Both the position numbers and the translations under genes were made by a program. A DNA stretch of 64,000 nt, taken from contig NZ_CANLZX010000017.1 of the NCBI RefSeq assembly GCF_947495675.1, positions 32,708 through 96,707 on the forward strand, in the 5' to 3' direction. Source of the stretch: an uncultured Algibacter sp. GTDB taxonomy: Bacteria > Bacteroidota > Bacteroidia > Flavobacteriales > Flavobacteriaceae. Within the stretch, counting starts at the first letter, position 1. The number at the start of each line of letters is the position of its first letter. The notes under the pieces were generated by a model, which was not told where the DNA came from, made no database searches, and saw nothing but the letters and a program-made list of their open reading frames with translations. Below are positions 7,797 through 17,435 of the stretch, piece after piece.

Positions 7797-8984
7797 TTAA
7801 GAAATAACTCCCGAACCAATAAGCTCATCCTCAATATACCATGCAACAAATTGCCCTTCTGTAATTGCTGATTGAAAATTTTCAAATTTTACATACAAGC
7901 CACTTTCAACTTTATAAAGTGTCGCATTTTCTAATGTTTGTCTGTATCGTATTCTTGCTTTTACTTCCATAGTGTCACCTACTTGCAACTCTAAATCTTT
8001 ACGAATCCAATGTAACTCCTCATTACTTACAAATAATGCTTTCTTATACAAGCCTGGATGTTCTTTACCTTGACCAGTAAAAATTACATTTTCTTCAACA
8101 TCAGTATCAATTACAAATAATGGTTCTACAGTACCACCCACTCCAAGACCTTTACGTTGTCCTTTAGTAAAATAGTGAGCACCTTGATGCTTACCTACTA
8201 TTTTTCCAAAATCAACTTTATATTCAATTTTGCGAGATAGATACTTTAGTTTTTCTTCTTCAGAATTAAATTCTGTTTCAGTTTGACTATATATTGATAG
8301 CTCGCTTGGAATTTCAACAATAATACCTTCTTTGGGTTTTAGCTGTTGTTGTAAAAAATCTGGTAGTTTTACCTTACCTATAAAGCATAAACCTTGTGAG
8401 TCCTTCTTCTCTGCTGTAACTAAACCTAACTCTGTAGCAATTTCTCTTACTTCTGGCTTTGTTAATTCACCTATTGGAAATAAAGCTTTTGAAAGTTGTT
8501 CTTGAGATAATTGACATAAAAAATATGATTGATCTTTATTATTATCAACTCCTGCTAATAATTGATAAATATTTTCTCCTTCTTTTTGAATAGTCCCTTT
8601 TCTACAATAATGACCAGTAGCAACATAATCTGCTCCTAAATCCATTGCAATTTTCATAAAAACATCAAACTTAATCTCTCTATTACAAAGTACATCTGGG
8701 TTTGGTGTTCTTCCTTTTTCATATTCATGAAACATATAATCTACTATTCGTTCTTTATATTGCTCACTTAAATCTACCGTTTGAAAAGGGATTCCTAACT
8801 TATCTGCTACTAGCATGGCATCATTACTATCATCAAGCCAAGGGCATTGATCAGATATAGTTACTGAGTCATCATGCCAATTTTTCATAAATAAGCCAAT
8901 TACCTCATAACCTTGCTGCTGTAATAAATAAGCGGCAACACTAGAATCTACACCACCTGAAAGTCCAATAATTACACGTTTCAT
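7797..8984 (-). CDS. mnmA: tRNA 2-thiouridine(34) synthase MnmA
   Basis: ATP-dependent enzyme that puts sulfur on U34 of tRNA-Lys, -Glu and -Gln. Motifs: the PP-loop SGGVDSS near residue 10, the first catalytic cysteine in [12 protein letters not shown], the second in SQGLCFIG, and [12 protein letters not shown] in the C-terminal part. Length is 395 residues; extra residues between ELSIYSQ and IEYKVDFG make it a little longer than the roughly 370 residues of proteobacterial forms. An upstream in-frame ATG at 9014 is rejected: the homologous N-terminus [11 protein letters not shown] begins at 8984, and a -7 element at 9004-9011 lies between the two. Confidence 0.96.
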   Translation of the reverse strand: MKRVIIGLSGGVDSSVAAYLLQQQGYEVIGLFMKNWHDDSVTISDQCPWLDDSNDAMLVADKLGIPFQTVDLSEQYKERIVDYMFHEYEKGRTPNPDVLCNREIKFDVFMKIAMDLGADYVATGHYCRKGTIQKEGENIYQLLAGVDNNKDQSYFLCQLSQEQLSKALFPIGELTKPEVREIATELGLVTAEKKDSQGLCFIGKVKLPDFLQQQLKPKEGIIVEIPSELSIYSQTETEFNSEEEKLKYLSRKIEYKVDFGKIVGKHQGAHYFTKGQRKGLGVGGTVEPLFVIDTDVEENVIFTGQGKEHPGLYKKALFVSNEELHWIRKDLELQVGDTMEVKARIRYRQTLENATLYKVESGLYVKFENFQSAITEGQFVAWYIEDELIGSGVIS

Positions 8985-9003
8985 TTTAAAAAAAATTAGT
9001 CCA

Positions 9004-9011
9004 CAAAGATA
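9004..9011 (-). promoter_or_regulatory. -7 promoter element of mnmA
   Basis: Reads TATCTTTG on the - strand, an exact TAnnTTTG match. It predicts a start near 8998 and a leader of about 14 bases, and supports the ATG at 8984. Confidence 0.55.
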
Positions 9012-9057
9012 CATATAATTGTAAGATTCATTGACTAATTAATAAACTCAAATAATC

Positions 9058-9087
9058 GATGAAATACACTTTTGTTTCATCTTTTTT
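9058..9087 (+). repeat. Inverted repeat followed by T run (terminator-like or operator)
   Basis: GATGAAA (9058-9064) and TTTCATC (9075-9081) form a perfect 7-pair stem with a 10-base loop, followed by six T on the + strand. It sits between the divergent mnmA and fasciclin genes, where no + strand gene needs terminating. It may be an operator or end an unannotated short transcript. Confidence 0.4.
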
Positions 9088-9130
9088 AATTTTTATTAAA
9101 CATTATTAGGTTTTTTGTTTAATTTTTACA

Positions 9131-9138
9131 TATTTTTG
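9131..9138 (+). promoter_or_regulatory. -7 promoter element of the fasciclin gene
   Basis: TATTTTTG matches TAnnTTTG and lies 32 bases before the ATG. The nearest upstream TTG (9115-9117) is closer than the usual 17-23 base spacing. Confidence 0.5.
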
Positions 9139-9170
9139 TTGAACAAAGTATAACTAATACATAAAAAAAA

Positions 9171-10565
9171 ATGAAAATTAAAAGAAACCTTAAAAACATA
9201 TCAATGCTGTTTGTTGCATTGATAATGATGACATCATGTAGCAACGATGATGACAATTCAATTGCATTTGAACCTTCAAACAGTTTAGTTGAACTTGCTC
9301 AAGCAACACCTCAATTATCTAGTTTAGTAACTGCTCTAGTAAAATATCCAGACCTAGTTGATTTGTTAAGTAATGATGGAAACTTTACTGTATTTGCACC
9401 AAACAATGATGCATTTGCTGCTCTATTAAGCGCTATTGGACAAACATCCATAGACGACATACCTGAAGATGTATTAAAAAGCGTTTTACAACATCATGTT
9501 TATGCATCTGCAGCCTTACAAGCTAGCCAAGTAACTTCTGGAACTATTACCATGGCCGGAGGAGAGTCTGTTGAAGTAACTGCTGGAGCTGACGGTGTGT
9601 TTTTAGACAACGCTCAAGTAATAATTGTAGATGGTATTGCAACAAACGGTGTTGTTCATATCATTGATAGTGTAATTGTGCCACCTTCTATGTTACCAAT
9701 TGTTGGAACTATTGTAGCACCTGCATATTTTAATAAAAACTTTACAACTCTTATTGCTGCAGTTCTTGCTGCTGACCCAAGTATATTAGAGTTACTGCTT
9801 AGTAACGGACCAAGTGATGGAGGTTTAACATTATTTGCTCCTACAAATGATGCATTTGCTGCTGCTGGAATAACAGATGTTAATGGAGCCGATGCAATTT
9901 TAGCATATCACGTTATTGATGGAACTGTTATGGCTTCTATGTTACCAGATTCTGGTATAGCTGCTGCAGAAGTTTCAACTTTAGGCGGAAATATTTACAT
10001 TACTAACGCTGGTGGACCTGTTTCTATTAATGGAACAACAATGGTTACAGCAACCGATATTACAGGATCAAATGGTGTAGTTCATGTTATAGACAGAACA
10101 CTAGTACCACCTACAAATACAATAAATGAAATAGTTGCTAGTTTAGCTGGAGGAAGTCCTGCAGAATTTACAATGTTAGCTGCTGCATTAGGAAGAGCTG
10201 GTTTAGGCGATACTTTTGGTACAGACGGACCATTTACAGTATTTGCGCCTGTTGATGCTGCGTTTATGGCTGCTGGTTTTGCAGATGTAGATGCTATTAA
10301 CGCTGCAGATCCTATGGTTTTAGCTTCTATACTAACACATCATGTTGTAGAGCCAAGCGTATATATTTTCTCTACAGATTTAACAGATGGTTTACAAGCT
10401 CCAATGTTAAACGGACAAAATGTAACCATCGATTTAGATACCTTAACAATTCAAGATGCTGCTGGATCAATGCCAGCTGCAGGTTTAGTTACATCTTTAT
10501 TAAATGTACATGCAACTAATGGAGTAGTTCATGTTATTGATAAAGTATTATTACCCTCTAATTAA
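9171..10565 (+). CDS. Three-domain fasciclin (FAS1) surface lipoprotein
   Basis: A 464-residue lipoprotein. The signal peptide ends in a lipobox with MMTSC, and the mature N-terminus CSNDDDN resembles the acidic lipoprotein export signal that sends Bacteroidota lipoproteins to the cell surface. Three FAS1 domains follow, at about residues 38-172, 175-312 and 316-463. Each shows the FAS1 motifs FTVFAPxNDAF (or LTLFAPTNDAF, FTVFAPVDAAF) and NGVVHxID near its end. FAS1 domains mediate adhesion or matrix contact. The protein is rich in Ala, Val and acidic residues and poor in Lys, unlike its neighbours. It is monocistronic, with its own promoter element and terminator. Confidence 0.93.
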   Translation: MKIKRNLKNISMLFVALIMMTSCSNDDDNSIAFEPSNSLVELAQATPQLSSLVTALVKYPDLVDLLSNDGNFTVFAPNNDAFAALLSAIGQTSIDDIPEDVLKSVLQHHVYASAALQASQVTSGTITMAGGESVEVTAGADGVFLDNAQVIIVDGIATNGVVHIIDSVIVPPSMLPIVGTIVAPAYFNKNFTTLIAAVLAADPSILELLLSNGPSDGGLTLFAPTNDAFAAAGITDVNGADAILAYHVIDGTVMASMLPDSGIAAAEVSTLGGNIYITNAGGPVSINGTTMVTATDITGSNGVVHVIDRTLVPPTNTINEIVASLAGGSPAEFTMLAAALGRAGLGDTFGTDGPFTVFAPVDAAFMAAGFADVDAINAADPMVLASILTHHVVEPSVYIFSTDLTDGLQAPMLNGQNVTIDLDTLTIQDAAGSMPAAGLVTSLLNVHATNGVVHVIDKVLLPSN

Positions 10566-10614
10566 TAAAATTAGTTTGGTTTGTTGATTGTAGACATATT
10601 TAAAATTGTCTATG

Positions 10615-10648
10615 AAAAAGGCGTCTTAAGAAATTAAGGCGTTTTTTT
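10615..10648 (+). terminator. Intrinsic terminator of the fasciclin gene
   Basis: A stem of up to 15 pairs including three G-U pairs (10615-10629 with 10634-10648), a GAAA tetraloop and a T-rich right arm. The right arm overlaps the last codons of the convergent - strand gene, which ends at 10634. Confidence 0.75.
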
Positions 10649-11338
10649 TATGTATTTAGGTTTATAAGTAAAGTCTTTTTCTTTAATTATTTTACCATTT
10701 TCATAATACTTCCAAACACCATCTTTTTTTCCTCTTTTATATTGACCTTCAGAAACTAACTCGCCTTTGGGAGTATAAAATTTTGCTTCACCATGTAATT
10801 CATCATGGTCATAAATATATGTTTTGAGAACCACATTTTTTTCAGATAACCAATAAGATTCTCCATACAATTTACCATCAATATAGTTTTGCTTTTCGGC
10901 AACTTGCCCGTTTGGATAATAAACTAAACGCTCACCTATTAATTTACCTGCATCATTATAGTTTTCAATTGTAAGTAATTGATCTGAGTTTTTATGATAA
11001 TATTTCCAGGTACCAATGTATGTTTTACCATTCATTTTTCCTTCACTAACTACTTTTCCATTTGATGCTAAAAATTTAACCTCTGCTATTTCATTAGTAT
11101 TATTAAACAATTTTGTAGCAGAAAGAATCGCTTTCTTTTTGTAGTTCTTATAAAATTTGAACAATCCAATTTCCTTTCCATGTTCAAATTGTCCTTCATA
11201 TCTTAATACATCACTATCTTCAAAAGTTTTTTTCCAAACACCATGTCGCTTACCATTAGCATCAAACTGATTTACGTTTTGGGCTAACATAAAATTAGTA
11301 ATCATTAAAAAAAATATAAAACTATAACGCATCTTCAT
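10634..11338 (-). CDS. Secreted MORN-like repeat protein (YwqK family)
   Basis: About 235 residues, with a signal peptide (MKMRYSFIFFLMITNFMLAQ). At least five MORN-type repeats follow, with the pattern G-x-W-K-x-Y or PNGQVxExxxYxxGKxxG: GKRHGVWKKTF, GTWKYYHKN, YYPNGQVAEKQNYIDGKLYG, ELHGEAKFYTPKGELVSEGQYKRGKKDGVWKYYENG. Such proteins are often named YwqK-family antitoxins, but no toxin partner is present here and the signal peptide argues for an envelope location. Two ATGs, at 11338 and 11332, both precede the signal peptide; an upstream one at 11368 is less likely. Function is unknown. Confidence 0.85.
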   Translation of the reverse strand: MKMRYSFIFFLMITNFMLAQNVNQFDANGKRHGVWKKTFEDSDVLRYEGQFEHGKEIGLFKFYKNYKKKAILSATKLFNNTNEIAEVKFLASNGKVVSEGKMNGKTYIGTWKYYHKNSDQLLTIENYNDAGKLIGERLVYYPNGQVAEKQNYIDGKLYGESYWLSEKNVVLKTYIYDHDELHGEAKFYTPKGELVSEGQYKRGKKDGVWKYYENGKIIKEKDFTYKPKYIKKTP

Positions 11339-11462
11339 TTTTAAAAATTTTATTTTATTGCTGTACACATTATTTAATCTATTATAATAATGAATTTATG
11401 AATCTTTCGATTTAGCAGAAATTATATTAAGGTAACGATTAAACTTTAAGTTTGTTATAACA

Positions 11463-11498
11463 AAAAAGCTGCCAAAATGATTTTATTGGCAGCTTTTT
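11463..11498 (-). terminator. Intrinsic terminator downstream of yidC
   Basis: Perfect 13-pair stem (11463-11475 with 11486-11498; core GCTGCCAA/TTGGCAGC) with a 10-base loop and T runs on both strands. It lies 40 bases past the yidC stop on the - strand. Confidence 0.85.
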
Positions 11499-11537
11499 AA
11501 ATTTATTTTGAAATGCTAAATCAAATAGAATAGCATA

Positions 11538-13424
11538 TTATTTACGCTTTTGTTGAGCTTGTTTTTGTTTTTCAGCTTGCTCCATCATTTCAGCCATTTT
11601 TTTCTGAAAACGATTTTCCTTTTTAGGCTTCTTTTTCTTTTCTTGCATTTGAGCATGAATCTTATCCTCGTCAAGAATAAAGTTTTTAATAACTAAAATA
11701 ATTCCAATACTAATAACATTTGATATAAAGTAATATAAACTTAATCCGGATGCATAGTTATTAAAGAAAAACAACATCATTATTGGTGAGAAGTACATCA
11801 TATACTTCATCATTTTACCCATATCTGGCATGCCTTCTTGTTGTGGTTGAGATTGCATGTTCTGTCCTGTAGTTAAACGCATATAAAAGAATATAGCAAC
11901 AGACGCTAATATTGGAAACAAACTAACGTGGTTTCCATAAAAAGGAATATTAAACGGCAAGTTTGCTATAACATCATAAGAAGATAAATCTTTTACCCAA
12001 AGGAATGATTTTTGTCTCAAATCAAAAGCAGATGGGAAAAATTGGAACAAGGCATAAAATACAGGAAGCTGAATTAAAGCTGGCAAACATCCTGCCATTG
12101 GGCTTGCTCCTGCTTTAGTTTGCAACGCCATCGTTTCTTGTTGCGCTTTCATTTTATTATCCTTGTGCTTTTCTCTAATAGCATCTAATTCAGGTTTTAA
12201 AATTTTCATTTTTGCCTGAGATAAAAACTGTTTGTACTGCACGAATGACAATAAGAATTTAACTAAAACTGTCATTACTACAATAGCAATACCATAAGAC
12301 ATGTAGCTACCTAGAAAACCAAATAAAGGCATAAATATGTAACGATTTATCCAACCAAAAAGTCCCCAACCAAATGGTACTAATTCGTCTAAATTTCTAT
12401 CATATTTATTTAATACTTTAAAATCACTAGGACCATAATACCAGTCCATGGTTTGATTAAACTCGCCACCTTGCAATTCTAAAGGAATTGTAGTTGCAAA
12501 GCTTTTAGTAAATACAGTATCTATAGTTTCTTCTTTAACTAAATTTTCTGTTTTTACTTTTACGTTTTTAAAACGGTTATCTGTTAATAATACAGAAGAA
12601 AAGAAATGTTGCTTATAGCCTATCCAAGAAACATCTTCAACATCATCTTCACCATCTCTTGTATAATCTGCTTTTCCATCTTCGTAATCGTAATGCACAT
12701 CTGTATATCTGTTTTCATAAGAGATACTTTTTGCATGACGATAACCTTTTAATTTCCAGTCTAAATTAATGGCTTGAGAACTATTTATAACAGAACTTAA
12801 ACCTTGAGAACGAATAGCAAAATCTATCATATAATCGCCCTCTTTAATCTCGTAACGGTATTCTAAAAACTGACTTTCAGAAACTTTAAGTTTCATAGAT
12901 ACCACAGTAACATCACCATTTTTAGTAACTTTTGGTACAAATGGTAAATCTTTAGTATTTAAAATACGGCTATCTGTTGTACCGAAGTTTATGTTAAAGG
13001 ATGCATTATTATCCTTAATCATATAAATTGGAATAGAATCGTAATCTACAAATTGCTTTAATCTTACTTCAGAAAGGAAACCACCTTTATTACTAAATTT
13101 AAGAGCTAATAAATCACTTTCAACTACTGTCTCTTTATCATCAGATTGAGTAGCAGAATATGCAAAAGCACCTAATTTATTTTTAAGCTGTATCATTTGA
13201 AGTGAATCAACTCCTGAGCCAACTTGATAATCTGCTGCTGTGGTTACTAAAGTTTCTTGTTGAGCTTTTTCTTTTTGTTCTGCTTCAACTTGTTCTTGCT
13301 TTGCTTTTTCTTGAGCTTCTAATTCTTCTGGCGTTGGTTGATTTTGCCATAGCATGTAAGCCAAAATTCCGAAAATAAGTACAAAACCAATAATCGAATT
13401 AATATCTAATTTCTTTTCTTCCAT
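11538..13424 (-). CDS. yidC: Membrane protein insertase YidC
   Basis: A 628-residue inner-membrane insertase and chaperone that integrates membrane proteins with or without Sec. Layout: an N-terminal transmembrane anchor (about residues 8-23), a low-complexity Glu/Gln/Lys linker, the large periplasmic domain (about 90-340), then the conserved five-helix core. Core signatures are FGWINRYIFMPLFGFLGS, the coiled region FLSQAKMKILKPELDAIREK, and GCLPALIQLPVFYALFQFF. The C-terminus is a basic Lys/Gln-rich tail that would contact the ribosome. It lies about 100 bases after pyrG on the same strand, and a strong terminator follows it. Confidence 0.97.
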   Translation of the reverse strand: MEEKKLDINSIIGFVLIFGILAYMLWQNQPTPEELEAQEKAKQEQVEAEQKEKAQQETLVTTAADYQVGSGVDSLQMIQLKNKLGAFAYSATQSDDKETVVESDLLALKFSNKGGFLSEVRLKQFVDYDSIPIYMIKDNNASFNINFGTTDSRILNTKDLPFVPKVTKNGDVTVVSMKLKVSESQFLEYRYEIKEGDYMIDFAIRSQGLSSVINSSQAINLDWKLKGYRHAKSISYENRYTDVHYDYEDGKADYTRDGEDDVEDVSWIGYKQHFFSSVLLTDNRFKNVKVKTENLVKEETIDTVFTKSFATTIPLELQGGEFNQTMDWYYGPSDFKVLNKYDRNLDELVPFGWGLFGWINRYIFMPLFGFLGSYMSYGIAIVVMTVLVKFLLSFVQYKQFLSQAKMKILKPELDAIREKHKDNKMKAQQETMALQTKAGASPMAGCLPALIQLPVFYALFQFFPSAFDLRQKSFLWVKDLSSYDVIANLPFNIPFYGNHVSLFPILASVAIFFYMRLTTGQNMQSQPQQEGMPDMGKMMKYMMYFSPIMMLFFFNNYASGLSLYYFISNVISIGIILVIKNFILDEDKIHAQMQEKKKKPKKENRFQKKMAEMMEQAEKQKQAQQKRK

Positions 13425-13528
13425 GTGTTAGTTATAGTGAGTTGATTTGATTGTTATTAGGTATTTATGTAAACCCTTCTTCTATTAGAATTTAAAATAC
13501 TTAATCAATAAACTATCCAATCTTAATT

Positions 13529-15196
<1,668 letters not shown>

Positions 15197-15235
15197 TTAA
15201 AATAGTTATTTAAGAGTGACTTGTTAACAATTTTT

Positions 15236-15257
15236 GAAATGATTTTTTGATCATTTC
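15236..15257. repeat. Perfect 8-base inverted repeat between divergent genes
   Basis: GAAATGAT and ATCATTTC flank a 6-base TTTTTG loop. No T run follows on either strand, so it is more likely an operator or a leader hairpin of the following + strand gene than a terminator. Confidence 0.4.
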
Positions 15258-15282
15258 CCTATTTAATTAACTTGACTTGTAA

Positions 15283-16317
15283 ATGAATTCAACTATTTTA
15301 GCTATAAACTTTTTAAAACTAATTTTAATTATTAAAAATAAAGCAAAATATCTACTTAGACAATTTGTAATATGCTTAGTCTCTTGCTCTTTACATGCCC
15401 AATATAAAAACTATGTAGATTTAGACAATGATTCCTTTAAGCAACAAAAAGTTATACTAAAAAAAGAAAAAATTAAGAAATTAACAATTAGAACATATTC
15501 TAGTCCTTTTAATAATGGCGATTTAGAACCGAGTTCAGATACATTTATAAATTTTGATAATAATTTTAATATTGCTAGTATTATTTATCAAGATTGTGAT
15601 ACCAAAATTTCTGAATTTTATTCTTATAATAAATCAAACCTTTTAAAAGAAAAAAACAGAAAGACAGAAAAAGGTGTATTTAAAACTACAATTAATAATA
15701 GTCAATATAGCTACATTGTGCCAATTGCAAGATTATTTCCAACCAAACCAAATAAAATTTTATATAATTACGACAGTAGTAACAAATTAATTAAGAAAAA
15801 AACTTGTATTAGAGCATCTTGTAAAATTGAGCGCTACAAATACTTTGGAAATAAAAATTACACTTATTTTATTGACGAAGAAGGAAAAATTGAGCAAACA
15901 AAAATTTGTCAAAAAAAGGATAGTATTGAGATTGAACTAAAACACAATAAACTCAATGAAGTTGAATATAAATCAATTAAATATTTTAACAAGGACTTTT
16001 TGAAAATTAGGGAAGAACATTTTAATCGCGATACCTTAATTTATAAACAATTAATTAAGATTGAGGATAATAAAATTATACAATCTATAACTAGTGAATA
16101 TTACAGGAAAAAAGATTCAAATGAAATGACTGCTTATGTAAATGGTGAATATTTTATTTATGATGAATCTTATAAACTCAAAACAAAATTTAAAATTGAT
16201 AGAAATGAAAATACAACTAAAAAAAAGTATGAGTATTATGAAAACGGATTACTAAAATCGGAAATTTCATTTTTTAATGACAAATTAAGTCACTCAAGAT
16301 TATATCAATACGAATAA
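15283..16317 (+). CDS. Unknown secreted protein with YD-like beta repeats
   Basis: A 344-residue protein I do not recognise. A hydrophobic segment near residues 27-40 ending FVICLVSCSLHAQ looks like a signal peptide with a long N-terminal extension, so the true start may be later than the ATG at 15283; no later ATG precedes the segment. The rest is rich in Lys, Asn, Ile and Tyr. It has loosely repeated strands such as FYSYNKSNLLKEKN, YNYDSSNKLIKKK and YEYYENGLLKSEISF, similar to cell-surface YD or MORN-like repeats. It stands alone between pyrG and a small membrane protein gene. Base composition is more AT-rich than its neighbours, which could reflect relaxed constraint or transfer. Confidence 0.65.
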   Translation: MNSTILAINFLKLILIIKNKAKYLLRQFVICLVSCSLHAQYKNYVDLDNDSFKQQKVILKKEKIKKLTIRTYSSPFNNGDLEPSSDTFINFDNNFNIASIIYQDCDTKISEFYSYNKSNLLKEKNRKTEKGVFKTTINNSQYSYIVPIARLFPTKPNKILYNYDSSNKLIKKKTCIRASCKIERYKYFGNKNYTYFIDEEGKIEQTKICQKKDSIEIELKHNKLNEVEYKSIKYFNKDFLKIREEHFNRDTLIYKQLIKIEDNKIIQSITSEYYRKKDSNEMTAYVNGEYFIYDESYKLKTKFKIDRNENTTKKKYEYYENGLLKSEISFFNDKLSHSRLYQYE

Positions 16318-16355
16318 ACCAAGAACTTATTTTTTTTGATTATTAATTATTCAAT

Positions 16356-16628
16356 TTACACCTCCAAGACCTCTTCTTCACCCTTTTGAAACACATAGGT
16401 TAAAAACCACATGATTGTAAAGGTTGGAATAATATCAAACCCAGGTATTATTTCTTCAATAAAAGATACAACACCAGCTATTTTACCTTTGGTGCCTTTA
16501 TACATTTTACTCATTATATAACCAGATGCAGGTGCCCAAATAATATCGAAAATGGTGAGCATACCAATAGCATCAAATACGATACTAAGTGCCAGTTTTT
16601 TATATTTACTTAAGTTTTCTAAATTCAT
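16356..16628 (-). CDS. Small hypothetical membrane protein
   Basis: A 90-residue protein with two hydrophobic segments (about residues 12-35, LALSIVFDAIGMLTIFDIIWAP, and 60-80, GFDIIPTFTIMWFLTYVF) separated by a Lys/Gly-rich turn, and an acidic C-terminus. No known domain is recognised. It starts 54 bases downstream of folE on the same strand and may be cotranscribed with it. Confidence 0.7.
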   Translation of the reverse strand: MNLENLSKYKKLALSIVFDAIGMLTIFDIIWAPASGYIMSKMYKGTKGKIAGVVSFIEEIIPGFDIIPTFTIMWFLTYVFQKGEEEVLEV

Positions 16629-16682
16629 TTGTTGTTTTTTACTAAACTTATTGCAAGAAACATACCAAAATAAATTGTTAGA

Positions 16683-17270
16683 TTACTTCCCAATAAGCTT
16701 TAAAAACTCATTTCTAGTTTCTATTTTTTCAAACTGCCCTCTAAAACCAGATGTAGTAGTTATTGAGTTTTGTTTCTGCACACCACGCATCATCATACAC
16801 ATGTGTGATGCTTCAATAACCACAGCTACACCTTGTGGTTGCAAAGTATCGTTAATACAATCTAAAATTTGTTTTGTTAAGCGTTCTTGCACCTGTAATC
16901 TCCTTGCAAAAACATCAACAATTCTTGGTAATTTACTAAGTCCAACAATTTGACCATTTGGTATATAAGCTATATGCGCTTTTCCAAAAAACGGTAAGAT
17001 ATGGTGTTCGCAAAGCGAGTATAATTCTATATCTTTTACAATTACCATTTCGTTATAGGACTCTTTAAACATAGCACCTTTAAGAATTTCAACTGGGTCT
17101 TGATTGTAACCTTGAGTTAAAAACTGCATAGCTTTTGCTGCACGTTCTGGGGTTTTTAAAAGACCATCACGATTGGTATCTTCACCTAAATCTTTAATAA
17201 TATTTTCATATCTATTCTTAACATCATCGGTAACTTTCATGTTGTATTCCTCGAAACTCTTATATGGCAT
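16683..17270 (-). CDS. folE: GTP cyclohydrolase I
   Basis: A 195-residue enzyme converting GTP to 7,8-dihydroneopterin triphosphate, the first step to folate and other pterins. Conserved elements are [12 protein letters not shown], the zinc-binding [18 protein letters not shown] (Cys and His), [23 protein letters not shown], and [17 protein letters not shown] with the third zinc ligand cysteine. Length is normal. ATG at 17270 is used; an internal Met at residue 11 would also keep the core intact. Confidence 0.97.
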   Translation of the reverse strand: MPYKSFEEYNMKVTDDVKNRYENIIKDLGEDTNRDGLLKTPERAAKAMQFLTQGYNQDPVEILKGAMFKESYNEMVIVKDIELYSLCEHHILPFFGKAHIAYIPNGQIVGLSKLPRIVDVFARRLQVQERLTKQILDCINDTLQPQGVAVVIEASHMCMMMRGVQKQNSITTTSGFRGQFEKIETRNEFLKLIGK

Positions 17271-17358
17271 AATAATCTATAATTTGAAAATAAAGATAAA
17301 TAAAAAAAATATTGAAAACCTATTTATGAATAAGCTCTTAATTTTTTTTAACTTTTTA

Positions 17359-17392
17359 TTGTGAAAAATAAACAGCAACAAATTTAGTTTTG
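17359..17392 (+). promoter_or_regulatory. Complete Bacteroidota-type promoter of the DUF5916 gene
   Basis: A -33 TTG (17359-17361) is followed after 23 bases by the exact -7 element TAGTTTTG (17385-17392). The spacing is within the known 17-23 base range. Confidence 0.55.
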
Positions 17393-17435
17393 TAAATGTT
17401 AATTGACTAATAACATCATCAATCAAATCAATATC

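Noticed and set aside
9171..10565. Fasciclin gene as a recent tandem duplication
   Set aside because: The three FAS1 domains share motifs but differ widely in sequence, so the duplication is old.
10634..11338. Toxin-antitoxin locus (YwqK antitoxin label)
   Set aside because: No toxin gene is adjacent, and the protein has a signal peptide; the antitoxin label reflects only MORN-like repeats.
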